Origin: Gamsiella multidivaricata
Taxonomy: Eukaryota; Mortierellomycota; Mortierellomycetes; Mortierellales; Mortierellaceae
Reading direction: 5' to 3'
Assembly: GCF_025024155.1 (NCBI RefSeq)
Contig: NW_026251853.1
Span: 1-41,170, forward strand
Length of the DNA: 41,170 nucleotides
Made by a program: the position numbers and the translations under genes
Notes under the pieces: generated by a model
Seen by the model: only the letters and a program-made list of their open reading frames with translations
Databases searched by the model: none
Told to the model about the DNA's origin: nothing
In this document: positions 1 to 10,127 of the stretch, in pieces
Layout of the letters: each line of letters opens with the position of its first letter
Position numbering within the stretch: position 1 is the stretch's first letter

Positions 1-1539
1 GACTTCGGACTTCACTTATACGGGAGACTCGTTCGGTGGAGTCAAAGATGCGCCTCAAACTAGAACTGTACTCTCTCAAGCGCCGCTATGCCCAGATTCT
101 CGAATGAAAGCTTTCAATTTCCTAGTCTATTGCGGAACAAGAAGACCAGAAAGTAGCTCTTGAAATGAAGCATACAAAACTCGTTGATTAAAAAGCACAT
201 CGTAAAAGTGATTCTACTGCCACCTCTCTCTACGGCTTCCATCGTGAGAACCCCATCGTCTCCTTCGCCTCTTTATCTTTCCCTGCTTTCATTCAGGCCT
301 CCCAAGATGCAGGCATTAAACGCGCGCGTCAAGCCACAAGCCACCTCCTCCAGGCAGAATCGTGTTTGATTGCTACGTCGACCACTTCGCGACATCCTAG
401 CAACCTTATTCTACTCAACAATTACACTTCTGACTATCGTCATCTAAACCATCGTTACTCTTTTGAACGTTTTGCATCACCTTGGCATTCCTGCGACAGA
501 TTCAACGCTCAGAACATTTAGTCTCAAGGAACTGAACTCGGTCTTTCAAGTCTATAGCCGTGGCACCGGATTCCATCATCCCCAAGAACACATGAATAGT
601 CTGTGCTACAGTAGCGTTATGAACCTTAGTCTGCAATACAATAAATTCCTTGAATGCATCGCTCTTACTCACTCTCCTGTTCCCTTGACCCACACACACT
701 TACCTTATTCTGCCTACTGAACCCTTGATATTGGCAGCTTCCTTTACTTTTCGACCATTGTCCACTTCCATCTGCCCACCTGTACCACCTTGGCTTCTCA
801 CCGGCGATGGAGTCTGCACTTGTGAATCTGCCTACGATCACGGCTGCTAGAGTTTTTTGTTGAAACATATCTGCAGGTCCAGGTGGTTCATCATCACTGG
901 AGCTCGTGGTGTCGTTTGCAGCCTAATGGCCCCTGCAGCATAGACCAGACCCCCTTAAGGCTCTACGGGCCAAGTACTCAAGTATCTGGTCCCCTTGGTG
1001 CTCTGTATCTTCTAGAACGTATGTGATTCATCTTCTGTAACGGAACGTCTGCGTTTCCTAGGGCGAATGGACAAAACGCGTCCAGTTTCGTCCTCTTTAA
1101 TTCCTGGGCTTTATTCTAGACAAAATGCCTGAATATCAACAGGTGCCTCTCCACAGTAAGAGCCTTTGTCGCGCTACAAGAGTCCAATCTTGGCCTATTG
1201 GACCAAGACACAAGAGGCCTATAGGATCTAGGCTATCATTTTCCCAAACAAAGCCATGTGCAGAAATGATGATTACTAGATGGTTGCCTCCTGGCGGAAT
1301 GTGGCCTTTCGGCTGGATCTCTCCCTCTTTTACGAGTTCTGGCATCGATAGTGCTGCTGGGAAAGGTGCAGGAAGTAGATAATGGTGTAGAGAACACAGT
1401 TCCAGGTCTGCGATAGCTGCCAGTCTGTATTCGATCTAAATTATGAATTGTTCAATAAACATCATTATTACTACGGGTCTGGTTACAAGTTTTCGAACAG
1501 TATGCGAATGCAATAGACCACTGCAATGGTTAACTCACT
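1..1539. other. Gene-poor stretch, nothing recognised
   Basis: No reading frame here shows a recognisable domain, and the open frames are short and lack convincing splice partners. A 70-codon minus-strand frame around 1136-1345 is open but matches no family I know. No RNA gene or long tandem repeat was seen. Confidence 0.5.
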
Positions 1540-1975
1540 CTTGGTATCACTAAAGACCCACTTGTAGTGAAGCCGAAGGGGCGTCCAAGAGCCAAATGTA
1601 TCAAGAGCAACAGCGAGATGTCGCGACCATCCAAAGAATTCCATCCTGCTTGTGGTGTATTCACCACATTGTCTTGCTTATATATAGAGCACTCTATTTT
1701 CTTTGGATTCACCACCACTCGGTGCCGATCCTTTATGAAGCTCATTGTGCCTCTGAGACTTTCCCCTATGTTTCTAGTCCCCTATACTAGATGCATTTAT
1801 AGCTATTCTCTAGTATATAAGGCACGATCTGCCACTATTAAAAGGGCATATCGTTTTTCACAGACTTATCGTCCCATATACTTCTCACTGCTGAAACAGA
1901 CCTTGAACAATAAACGAGTGCTTTTTTTTAAAAAAAAAAAAAACGAGGCCCCACAGACTATCCTCGTGGGAATAT
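1540..1975 (+). mobile_element. 3'-terminal fragment of the MULE family seen at 11.6-16.0 kb
   Basis: Positions about 1545-1650 are nearly identical to about 15837-15940, the last coding segment of the MULE, and 1890-1925 matches 15943-15975 just after its stop codon. About 240 bp lie between these two blocks here and are absent from the other copy. The match resumes after a homopolymer (T8 then A13) with an acgaggc-cacagactatcc block, present at about 16042-16068 in the other copy after a TTTTA microsatellite. This is therefore a second, truncated copy of the element end. No coding capacity remains. Confidence 0.75.
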
Positions 1976-2110
1976 GGTTCTCACCTCCCGTGAACAGAAA
2001 AACGCTCGAGTTTTTCTTACTTGGGTGAGAATAACCGGCTAACGCCCCTGTGAGATGACAAAACGAGGGATAATCTCATGGGGGGTGAGATTATATTATT
2101 CCATAAGACT
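1976..2110. repeat. Hairpin repeat module, copy A
   Basis: This segment aligns with 17577-17720: both have a CGTGAA block, a TTCTTAC...GTGAGAATAACCG block, a CCCCTGTGAGATGACAAAA block and a GATAATCTCA block in the same order. It retains one perfect 9-bp stem (ATAATCTCA at 2070-2078 with TGAGATTAT at 2086-2094) around a G-rich loop. The first hairpin of the family is eroded here. Function is unknown; it behaves like a short dispersed palindromic repeat. Confidence 0.65.
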
Positions 2111-2869
2111 GACAGCCCAGGCTGCCTAATAGTTTTATTTTTCCTTGGATGCGAGCACTCTAAAAGAAGGCGCGCCTGCGACTGCAGATAGCGTTGTTGG
2201 GCTGACACGTAACATCTCTAAGAATTCGAGATTTGATGCTCTGAGGCCCTTGACCATGGATTATGTTGTACTCACGTATTCACAGGAAATCCACGCAGGA
2301 CCGGGTTGACAAATGGTTTACGTGCGATTAAGTCTGTAGTTAAGTTAGGCATAGTGCGGGGAAGATTTCATTTGGCGCCTTGCGACGTGTTTGATTGTCA
2401 GATCCGCACAATGGCGGGGGCTGCCATTTGCAGTTGACTATCTGATTGAATAAAAGAGGAAAGGGAGGACGACTCGTGGTAAGCGAGATACACATGATGG
2501 AATTCAGGTGGCAGGTACAGGTTGCAGGTACTGGTAATGATGGTTGAGGATCATGTATAGCCAGGGCAGCTTTTGCCACCTCCTGTCCCTGAGGTCTGAG
2601 TACGTACATGTTATAGAGTGCGTTTCAACCTGTCCCCTTCCTGTCCTCCCTTCTGCCTCAGGACTCTCGAGCCCATCCATTTTGGCGCGCACTATAATCA
2701 AATTTCAATTGCGTTCTTACTGTTGACCATTGGCGGCCCTGTACCGCATCTCTTTTTGTTTCTATCCCCAGTCGACCTTTTTTTCGCCCCTTTCCCTTTC
2801 TTCTCTTAATTTATCATCGCCCTCGCCTTCCGATACCGACACTCGACAATTCCAGACTCTCCTCACACC
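2111..2869 (+). other. Intergenic region and leader upstream of the VMP1-like gene
   Basis: No gene is recognised. The 2740-2869 part is pyrimidine-rich, as expected for a fungal leader just before the ATG at 2870. A TTTTGGCGCGC string near 2678-2690 resembles an E2F/SBF-type site, but this is a motif-level observation only. Confidence 0.4.
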
Positions 2870-5329
2870 ATGTCATTCTACCAGAACAACATGTTCAATC
2901 ACTTGATCCAAAGGTGAAAGAAAGCTCGAATCGCACACATCACTCCTCTCCTGGGAATGCAAACGCTAACCAATTTCTTCGAACCAATTCAGCAACACTC
3001 TGGATTCAGGAACAATCACTACGGACGACAGCAATGAATTTGAAGGCGATTCCAATTCCGGTTCCGACAGCGCTGGTCTCCAGGAAGTCAGCACAGGGAG
3101 CCAGATGAGTCCATGGAGCAACTATTCAATATCCCAGATGCGTGAACTCCTTCGCCAACGTGGCCAACTTACAACGGGGAGCAGGCACGCTCTGAAGAAG
3201 CGACTGAGGAGTACAGAAAAGTCCTCTCCTGCCTCGCAAGCCGCTACAGGCTCGCATACAACGACAATGGACAAAAAGAGCGCCAGCATAACGCCTACGG
3301 CAGCTGGAGCCACAACTATTGATGGAGCAGCCTACATCAGAAGCGCCACCACGGAAGAGGTTTTCAGGATAGAAGCAGATTACAAGGACGATGCTATGCG
3401 CACAGCATTTGACGAAGGCATATCACACTCGGCTCTCGAAGACGTAGAGTTCAGGAAACCAAGGTCATCGCAGTCGATCCGCTCAAGAGTACCGAGACGA
3501 ACCAATAGCTTTTCAGCCCACTTTACAGGTATGGAGTATGCGGCGGCAGTGAATATAAGTGGGTTGATTGTCGATATACCGACTTATAATTGAATCTACT
3601 TTTTGTGATCTAGAGTTCATTAACAGAAGAAGAGAGGCCTTGGAAACAGAGCGACACGAGATCTCGGTATACACTTCGCCACTGACTGTTTTGTCGTACT
3701 TTGTTCTTTACATCCTGCATGAGTTCCGTATGGCATTGCTTTGGATCATCTCCCAACAGTACTTGCTCGTGCTATTCCCAGTCATCGCCGCGACAGTCTA
3801 CTTCCTGTACCAGACGAACGGAGCTCACCAGCCAGTAGGAACCGCTGAGATATCATGTACGCTTACGCTTTGTATGGATTACCAATCTCACTTTTATTTT
3901 TTTCTTTGCATGGTCATGGGCGCGTAGCTTCTGAAGCACGCGGAGTCAGGACTGATCTGGTATGGATATTGGACATTACTCGGGATTGCATCTTCGGTCG
4001 GACTCGGCACCGGACTGCACACATTCATCCTCTTCCTGGGACCACATATCGCAGAGGTCACGCTCACAGCCTACAAGTGCGGAAACACTGACTTTGATGT
4101 CAGAGGCGATCATAGGTATGTGGCGTGGAACACCAGGCGCACAGAAAAAATAGGGAAACTAGGGGAAATAGGGCGCTGACGATCGCTACTGCATCTTGAT
4201 ATACTGCATGACAAAGTTAAGCCTGGCGATTAACATCTGCACCGATGGCTCTTTTGCTTAGGTATATCTGCAAGTCGCCAGAGTCGCTCACCGTCCCCAT
4301 CGGCATCTATACGGTCTTTCAAGCTGTGCAATGGGAGAGTTTCTTCTGGGGATTTGGAACTGCTATCGGAGAACTGCCGCCGTACTTTGTTGCAAGGGCT
4401 GGTAAGTGGTGCTGGATGGGATGTGGAACCAGTATGGGTGACTTGCGATGACTGTTACTGGACAGCTGCTAACGGCATCGAACGGCTTGCTTGGACAATA
4501 GCTGCACTGTCTGGGAACAGGAACGAGGAGCTGGCAGCCATTGAAGATCTGCTGAAGAAGAAGCCCGATTCGGTGTCATACAAGGAACGCATCCTACTCA
4601 TGGTGCACGAGGGCATGAAGCGCCTGGGATTCTTTGGCATTTTCCTTTGTGCCTCTGTAAGTCTTGTTGTTGAGCTGTGAGCAAAGAAATAATGCACCTG
4701 CTTTTTCCCTCGTCTGCTATTGTGGATTACAGGCTACTTATTCCCGCTATATTTGTATGCGTGCCTGCTGATAGATCCCCAATCCGCTCTTTGACCTCGC
4801 AGGAATCACCTGCGGGCATTTCTTGATCCCGTTCTCGACCTTCTTTGGCGCCACCTTTCTTGGCAAGGCCGTCGTGAAATCGTCGATCCAGACCCTCTTT
4901 GTGATCCTGATGTTTTCTGCCGACACACTCGCCGCGGTCATGAGCTGGCTCGAGCGATCGGCTCCGTTCATTCATGGATATCTCGCTGACGGAATTAATT
5001 CGCAAAAGGGCGCTCTTCGTGGAGAGGGCAGGGTGTCTGAGGACGATCTGGAGAACTCAACCAGCCTTGTGGGCCTAATCTGGAACACCATCATCTTTAT
5101 CATGATCTCCTACTTCCTCCTGTCGATTGTCGAGACAATGGCGTTGGCGCAGATCAAGAGAAGACACGATCAGGAACTTGTCGAGCTGGAGGGAAAGATC
5201 CGAAGTGGCGACACCAAAGCTCTTTTCAGCGCGGTATCAGAGGAACTGACTGAATCCAGGAGGAGAGCGAACTCGGAACTGCAGCGAACATCAACACCAG
5301 TGCCACACCAGAAGGCACAAACACCATAG
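2870..5329 (+). CDS. VMP1: VMP1-like ER membrane protein with N-terminal SAP motif
   Basis: Exons: 2870-2913, 2993-3528, 3614-3834, 3928-4115, 4262-4401, 4466-4656, 4775-5329. The joined frame is open for 624 aa. VMP1 is an ER membrane scramblase-type protein of the VTT/DedA superfamily that acts in autophagosome formation and lipid droplet contacts. Diagnostic stretches are [20 protein letters not shown] (exon 4), [16 protein letters not shown] (exon 5) and [16 protein letters not shown] (exon 7), which match the animal and Dictyostelium family closely. Hydrophobic segments occur in exons 3, 4, 6/7 and near the C-terminus. Residues about 57-84 ([20 protein letters not shown] and following) fit a SAP helix-turn-helix, which animal VMP1 lacks. 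The exon 3/4 junction was placed at a phase-0 GT at 3835 because it gives the spacing seen in VMP1; the GT at 3857 would break the frame. The gene converges on the SREK1-like gene. Confidence 0.9.
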
Positions 5330-5411
5330 CGACACAGGGCACTAACGAGCATCATCAGCGTTCAGCCGCAACCTTTTCATCCAAAGCGCATGGATTGTAT
5401 AGTAGACAATG

Positions 5412-5417
5412 AATAAA
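5412..5417 (+). terminator. Probable polyadenylation signal of the VMP1-like gene
   Basis: An AATAAA hexamer lies 83 bp after the stop codon at 5329, inside the 152-bp gap to the convergent SREK1-like stop codon. Confidence 0.5.
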
Positions 5418-5481
5418 TGTGGGTAGAGCATATCAAAGTCCCTCGTTTTTAATCATTTCTGAATTGAGGTGCACTCCCTTC

Positions 5482-7532
5482 TTATCGCTCGGCTTTGGCT
5501 TTGTCCGCATCGCCTTGTGTATCTAATTTCGACTTTGTAGCCAATGGCGGACTTTTCATCCTCGTGTCCTGTTCAGAACCCGCCACCTCTCCATCGCGCG
5601 TCTTGGAGCGTGTGCGCCCTGGTTCTCGTTCCCGGTGACGATGGCGATCAGATTCACGATGTCGGTCGCGATCTTTGTCTCTCCCACTCTCCCGGTCCTT
5701 TTCTCGTTCACGGCCTCGATCTCTATCCCTTTCCCTCTCACGCTCTCGAGGCCTTTCACGATCTCTATCCCGTTCTCGTTCTCGATCACGACTGAGGTCT
5801 CTGTGACTCCTGCTGCGCTCACTTCGAGTATAGTCTCTCTCCCGATCGCGATAATCATATCGCCCATAGTCCGCCTCGTATCCCCTGGAGCTGCGCGAAT
5901 ATCCAGAGCGTGATCCAGAGCGTGATCTGGATCGTCTTCTCCTGCTGCTTCTGTAATAATCTCTGTCAATAGAGCGAGAGCGGCTTCTTCGTCGTGTGCT
6001 GCTTCGTGACCGAGATCGTCTTCTCGAGGCCGATACTAGCTTTTCCAGGAGAGAGGTAGCCGACTGTGGCTGTGCTGGTTCATTCTTGCCAGATAATCCT
6101 TCGACAGTCAGTGCAGCCAGATCCGGTGAGAGTCCAGCAATGTCGCTCAAGTCAGGAAGAGGACCACCCGCCTCCAGTTCTTCAAGCTTCTTGCGCAATG
6201 ATGGGTCGCCTCCACGGTTAACGAGATCAATCAGGATTTTTCTGTATTTTGCACGGGTTGCATCCATGGGTTGCTGTTGCTGGAGCTGAAGTGATGGTTG
6301 CATCATTTGCGCCTGCTGCATCATAAACGGTAGAGGTCCACTGTGTCGAGGCAAATTAACCCTAATAAGATGGACCGAAAGTTGAGCACAAACGTTAGCA
6401 TGGCCTTTGGGCTGCGATCGCAAAAGGTCCTAGATATCATAGTAATAAATTGCTTCCTCTTGCTTTACCTCAACGTTCGGTCGCCAATCATCTTATCGGT
6501 ACTTGAGAGTGCCTTCTTAGCCCCTTCGACGGTTTCAAAATCCATGAACGCAAATCGTGTCGGATGGGTTGGTTTTCCGGCAATGTTGACTCGTGTAACC
6601 TTACCACAGTCTTGGAAGACTTCCTCCAACTGCTCCGAGGTGACCGTCAGTGGAAGATTCCCGACGTAGACGGTTTTAGTATCGACTTTATCCAGATCCA
6701 CTGGCTGGCCTGCAGAACGGGACTGGTGGTATTGTGGTGGCATGATATTGGGGTTGTATAGAGTCATGTGAGGGCTAGGATACATGGGTTGAAACTGGTT
6801 GCCCATACCCATGCCCATATTTATTCCCATGTTCATCCCCATGCCCATACCCATGCCCATGCCCATACCCATGCCATTGAACTGCGGATGGTTGATTGTT
6901 GCGCCCATACGAATCATAGGGTTGCTCTGTGAAGTTACGCCAGGTGTCGTACCACCAAGGGCAGAGGCCTGCTGGGCGTGTTGTTGTTGCATCGTGAGGT
7001 TGGTGAACGGACGGGCTGCTGGTGTTGTTCCTGCAAGTGTTGTAGGAAGGGTTACATCCATTAAGGTCACTATCAAGGGTCGCCCGCCAAACAAGGTTCC
7101 TGTCAGATGCACTGCGGTGAGGGCCGCATCTTTTTCGCGGTACTCAATAATAGCCTCAAATCCTGATCCAAGCGGACTATAACATATAACATAATAGCAA
7201 AAGGATCCGAGAACAAAAGAAAAGTCGTGATACTAATAATTAAAATCGACGAAAGGTTGACAATTGGGCAATATAGTATCATCAGTGCTTCAGCTTGCGA
7301 CAATGCATACCTGGGAATGAGAACGAGATTATCTAGTGGTCCGATGAATTCAAACAACTTCTTGATCATGTCTTCGGTCACCACAGGCGACAGTTTCGAC
7401 GCCTGCAATCAGATGTCACACCGAGTTTTGGTTAACCAACTGACAATGATGAGAGAACATTCATGCCCTTTGCTAGCCTTAGATTGCCTCAAGTGAAATT
7501 GTCCTCACCTGCACTTTTGCTCCCAACGCCAT
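5482..7532 (-). CDS. SREK1-like SR-type splicing factor with two RRMs and an RS tail
   Basis: Exons on the minus strand: 7532-7509, 7402-7311, 7176-6469, 6361-5482. The joined frame encodes 567 aa. RRM1 is split over exons 1-3 (VQASKLSPVVTEDMIKKLF ... GFEAIIEYREKDAALTAVHL). RRM2 lies in exon 3 (TVYVGNLPLTVTSEQLEEVF ... PTRFAFMDFETVEGAKKAL), with RNP2 and RNP1 visible. The order RRM, linker, RRM, then an RS/RD/RE-rich tail from about residue 390 is that of animal SREK1 (SRrp86), a nuclear regulator of splice-site choice. The inter-RRM linker contains a Gly-Met dipeptide tract. Start ATG at 7532 gives MALGAKVQ, which leads directly into RRM1. A tRNA and a CRE palindrome lie upstream. Orthology to SREK1 rather than to another two-RRM SR protein is likely but unproven. 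Confidence 0.85.
6795..6882 (-). repeat. Gly-Met coding microsatellite (CATRCC-type hexamers)
   Basis: Imperfect tandem CATGCC/CATACC units on the plus strand encode alternating Gly and Met (some Asn/Ile) between the two RRMs of the SREK1-like protein. The tract keeps the reading frame because the unit is 6 bp. Confidence 0.8.
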
Positions 7533-7653
7533 CCTGCTCGTCCGTGTAATCTTGTTGACTGGCTGAAAGTGTTGCAGACAGACAGATCTTTTTCTCTTCG
7601 TCGCCTTGTTCAGCGATAAAGTGTGTAGACAGCCCATGCGGCCAAAAATACGT

Positions 7654-7661
7654 TGACGTCA
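7654..7661. promoter_or_regulatory. CRE palindrome TGACGTCA
   Basis: A perfect 8-bp CREB/ATF-type palindrome lies 122 bp upstream of the SREK1-like ATG (minus strand) and 58 bp upstream of tRNA-Pro (plus strand). Binding of a bZIP factor is inferred from the motif only. Confidence 0.45.
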
Positions 7662-7719
7662 TAATTTTTCATACTTTTTGTTTTTATAAAATTTTCTTTT
7701 ACTGCCGACACGAAGCAGC

Positions 7720-7791
7720 GGCCGGATGGTTTAGTGGTATAATTCTCGCTTAGGGTGCGAGAGGTCCCGGGTTCAATTCCCGGTTCGGCCC
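7720..7791 (+). tRNA. tRNA-Pro(AGG)
   Basis: The 72-nt sequence folds as a cloverleaf: acceptor GGCCGGA with TTCGGCC, D arm with TTTAGTGGTATAA (A box), anticodon stem CTCGC/GCGAG with loop TTAGGGT (anticodon AGG), and T arm GGTTCAATTCC (B box). No intron is present. A TTTT run follows at 7796 as a Pol III terminator. It appears identical to the copy on the minus strand at 17856-17927. Confidence 0.95.
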
Positions 7792-7898
7792 TTCCTTTTG
7801 CCTTTTGCTGCCGTGGTCGGCCCATCGCCATGCCCCGTGTAGCTTACTTACTTGGGACAATCTATTTGACAACCCGGGTTGACACTGCTATTTGGCAA

Positions 7899-8052
7899 GG
7901 AAGAATATAATCTCACGGGGGGGGTGAGATTTTATTCTTACACCCCTGTGAGATTATCCAAAGCACATAGTGAAATTTTATTCTTACACCCCCCGTGAGA
8001 GCTCTAATCTTACACCCTGTTATTTTATGGCGAACCAAAGATAATCTCACGG
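7899..8052. repeat. Hairpin repeat module, copy C, downstream of tRNA-Pro
   Basis: It contains repeated TCTCAC-G-run-GTGAGA palindromes (AATCTCAC 7909-7916 with GTGAGATT 7924-7931, then TTCTTACACCCC-type half sites). It begins with GAAGAATATAATCTCACGGG, the same block found on the minus strand of copy B near the other tRNA-Pro. The remaining arms are diverged. Confidence 0.6.
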
Positions 8053-8114
8053 GCATACAAAAGCATAATAGACGCATTTAGATTAATACCTGGGTTTCTC
8101 AGTGCTTAAGCACC

Positions 8115-8480
8115 TGACACCCCGTTATCGTCGCCCAGGTGTGTCAAGAGGGCAAACTTCAGTACATCTCTCTCTCTCTACCAGTGCCCACTTTTGTACA
8201 CCTCTCTTTCTATACCAGCCCGCACTTTTTTTCCTTCTGCCCCGACCATGCGCCATCGTACCCAATACGTAATTGTTAATAGATTGCTCTTGCTCCTATC
8301 ACACATCTGGTCCCATCACCTCAATTCGTTTAAGGATCCGGATCTTTTTAGCCATCGCTTCCTTGATATAGGCTGTAGTTCAGCTCCATTCTCTGATACC
8401 AGGTATGTTACACTCTTAACACACCTGGGGCGACGCACTAAATTGCTGATTACCACTAGTGCGGTGATAACGGGGTGTCA
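8115..8480. repeat. 366-bp inverted-repeat unit, possible MITE
   Basis: The ends are a perfect 15-bp inverted repeat: TGACACCCCGTTATC at 8115-8129 and GATAACGGGGTGTCA at 8466-8480. The arms continue with GTCGCCCAGGTGTGT (8130-8144) paired to ACACACCTGGGGCGAC (8419-8434). The right arm carries a 31-bp insertion at 8435-8465 that itself ends in CGCACTA/TAGTGCG-type repeats. No clear target-site duplication and no coding frame were seen. Confidence 0.5.
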
Positions 8481-8987
8481 TACTAGGTCTATATGTAGAT
8501 TCACATATCGGTTTCCTCGTCACTGGAGAATCTACCCCTTTGTCCAATCCAATAAGAGGCAAGATTGAGCCAGATTCCACTCCGAAGCTGAATGACGAGG
8601 TGCCATGGAAAAGAGAAAACAGACACTCGTTTGTGATCATATTGGAGTAGTACTTTACGACTCAAAATCACTATCGTGGATCTTTGCAAAGGTTTAATGC
8701 TAGATTTAGTATGCTATGGTGTCGTCAGTGCTTCGCCCAGTTTCTACAATATTCCAGTGCACTGTTGACACCGATGCAACTAGTATATAAACCCTATCTA
8801 CGCATAGAACTAGATAGCAGCATTCGCCCAATAAAATACCCTTTTCATCCTAGATCCCTCGACACTCCAGATATTCCAATCGTTTGCAAGTATGCCGACG
8901 CATAGGGAGTTACCTAGCTTTCACTATTGTGGAAAATGATAAGCAAAGCGAGACCAAGCGCTTTCCCGTTCTACATCTGCCCAATTT
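8481..8987. other. Gene-poor stretch between the inverted repeat and the hypothetical gene
   Basis: No domain-bearing frame was found. A TATATAA string near 8790 is not followed by a recognisable gene. The region also holds the 3' flank of the minus-strand hypothetical gene. Confidence 0.4.
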
Positions 8988-9977
8988 TTATATCGATCTA
9001 CACTCGCTCCACCAAACCGCCATTTTTATTTTACTTATTTTCAGTTGGAGACATACGACTAGGGGCCTGAATGTTCCAAAGCGAGGGGCGCCAGAGCGCG
9101 TTCTTTTTCTACTTGTAGAAACCGGACTGGAAGGTCCGGTGTCAGAAGCAGAAGCAGCTTGCGCAGCTTGTCCCTGCCCTTGACCTGCTGCCGTCTGGGT
9201 AATAGGGCCCAGGATCCGTTGCTCTATGGCCGCCATCAGCGTGCGTTGTTCCTCTTGAAACGCCATGGTTTGCATGCGCTGTTCCTCTTGAAACGCCATG
9301 ATTTGCATGTGCTGTGCTTGTTGCTGTGCTAGTTGCTGTGCTTGTTGCTGTGCTTGTTGCTGTGCTTGTTGCTGTTGAAAATTTGCAATGGCCAAGATCT
9401 GCATGAACTCTCGGATAGTTGCACCAACCACTCTTCCTGAATCAAATGTCATTAAAGTAGCCGAAACATCGTTAGTGTTGAATATGAGTGCATTGCTGCC
9501 GCTAAACGCCTCATCGCCTTTGTCGTTCCCATCATTAACTTCGTCATCAGATGTACCTGAGGCATTGACGACCTCCAAATCATCAGGGAGAACTTTAGTG
9601 TTGTCAATAAGTTGAAGCCCTGGAACATTAATCGGGATGTTGGAATGGGTGCAGACCCGCTTGTAATGCTTGCTCAGGCTATCCCTTGTCAGGAATGGCT
9701 TTCTACAGACGCAGATGAAAGTCATGCTTCTATCCTCGCGCCTTTCAAATTGGACGAACACATTTAAAAGGACGTTTTTCACTTGAACTGGCACCGTTGA
9801 GTGAGACCGAAGCAAGTGGTCTTTTTCTGACTTGGTCAATGGCACAGGCCTGTCCTCATCCCTGACTGGGAGATCCTGTTCAATGCGACGCTCGTATGTC
9901 TGGATCGCCGCTTTCTTGTCCAGCAGTCCCTGGATACAGTTGTAGAATGTACATTCGTTTCTCTGTGCCTTGATCAT
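8988..9977 (-). CDS. Hypothetical protein, zinc-finger-like N-terminal half and Gln-rich coiled-coil region
   Basis: I do not recognise a family. From the ATG at 9977 the single open exon encodes 329 aa starting MIKAQRNECTFYNCIQGLL. A cluster CVCRKPFLTRDSLSKHYKRV followed by CTH gives C-x-C-x12-H-x4-C-x-H spacing and could bind zinc. An acidic middle is followed by QQAQQQAQQ repeats encoded by 12-bp DNA units, and by an 11-residue duplication (MAFQEEQRMQT / MAFQEEQRTLM). A basic RKRTR stretch near the end could be an NLS. I prefer ATG 9977 because a TATA box sits at 10118-10127 on this strand, leaving little room for a leader before the ATG at 10100. The last 20 or so residues are unlike the rest and may be fortuitous read-through. 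Confidence 0.55.
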   Translation of the reverse strand: MIKAQRNECTFYNCIQGLLDKKAAIQTYERRIEQDLPVRDEDRPVPLTKSEKDHLLRSHSTVPVQVKNVLLNVFVQFERREDRSMTFICVCRKPFLTRDSLSKHYKRVCTHSNIPINVPGLQLIDNTKVLPDDLEVVNASGTSDDEVNDGNDKGDEAFSGSNALIFNTNDVSATLMTFDSGRVVGATIREFMQILAIANFQQQQAQQQAQQQAQQLAQQQAQHMQIMAFQEEQRMQTMAFQEEQRTLMAAIEQRILGPITQTAAGQGQGQAAQAASASDTGPSSPVSTSRKRTRSGAPRFGTFRPLVVCLQLKISKIKMAVWWSECRSI

Positions 9978-10117
9978 TGTAGTTAGCGTAGCGTGCAGTG
10001 GAATGCTGGCGAGGAAGGTAATTTGCAACAGTGATGTTGGTTGTAGAGTATTAGAGTGTGCACAGAGAAGAAAGTTGCGAGAAAGAGTGCATTGCACCAT
10101 GTCCTCCACCTTGCATG

Positions 10118-10127
10118 GAATATATAG
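10118..10127 (-). promoter_or_regulatory. TATA box of the hypothetical gene
   Basis: GCTATATATT on the minus strand, about 140 bp upstream of the preferred ATG at 9977. Assignment is by motif and position only. Confidence 0.45.

Noticed and set aside
1136..1345. 70-codon minus-strand frame with PKGHIPPGGNHLVIIISAHG
   Set aside because: It looks protein-like, but I cannot tie it to a family and it has no flanking exons with matching phase.
3855..3927. Coding continuation of VMP1 exon 3 past 3834
   Set aside because: The donor at 3857 or later cannot be joined in phase to the VMP1 core of exon 4, whereas 3835 gives both phase and family spacing.
5544..5969. Open frames on both strands over the RS tail
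   Set aside because: They are shadows of the Arg/Ser/Asp/Glu-rich C-terminus of the SREK1-like gene.
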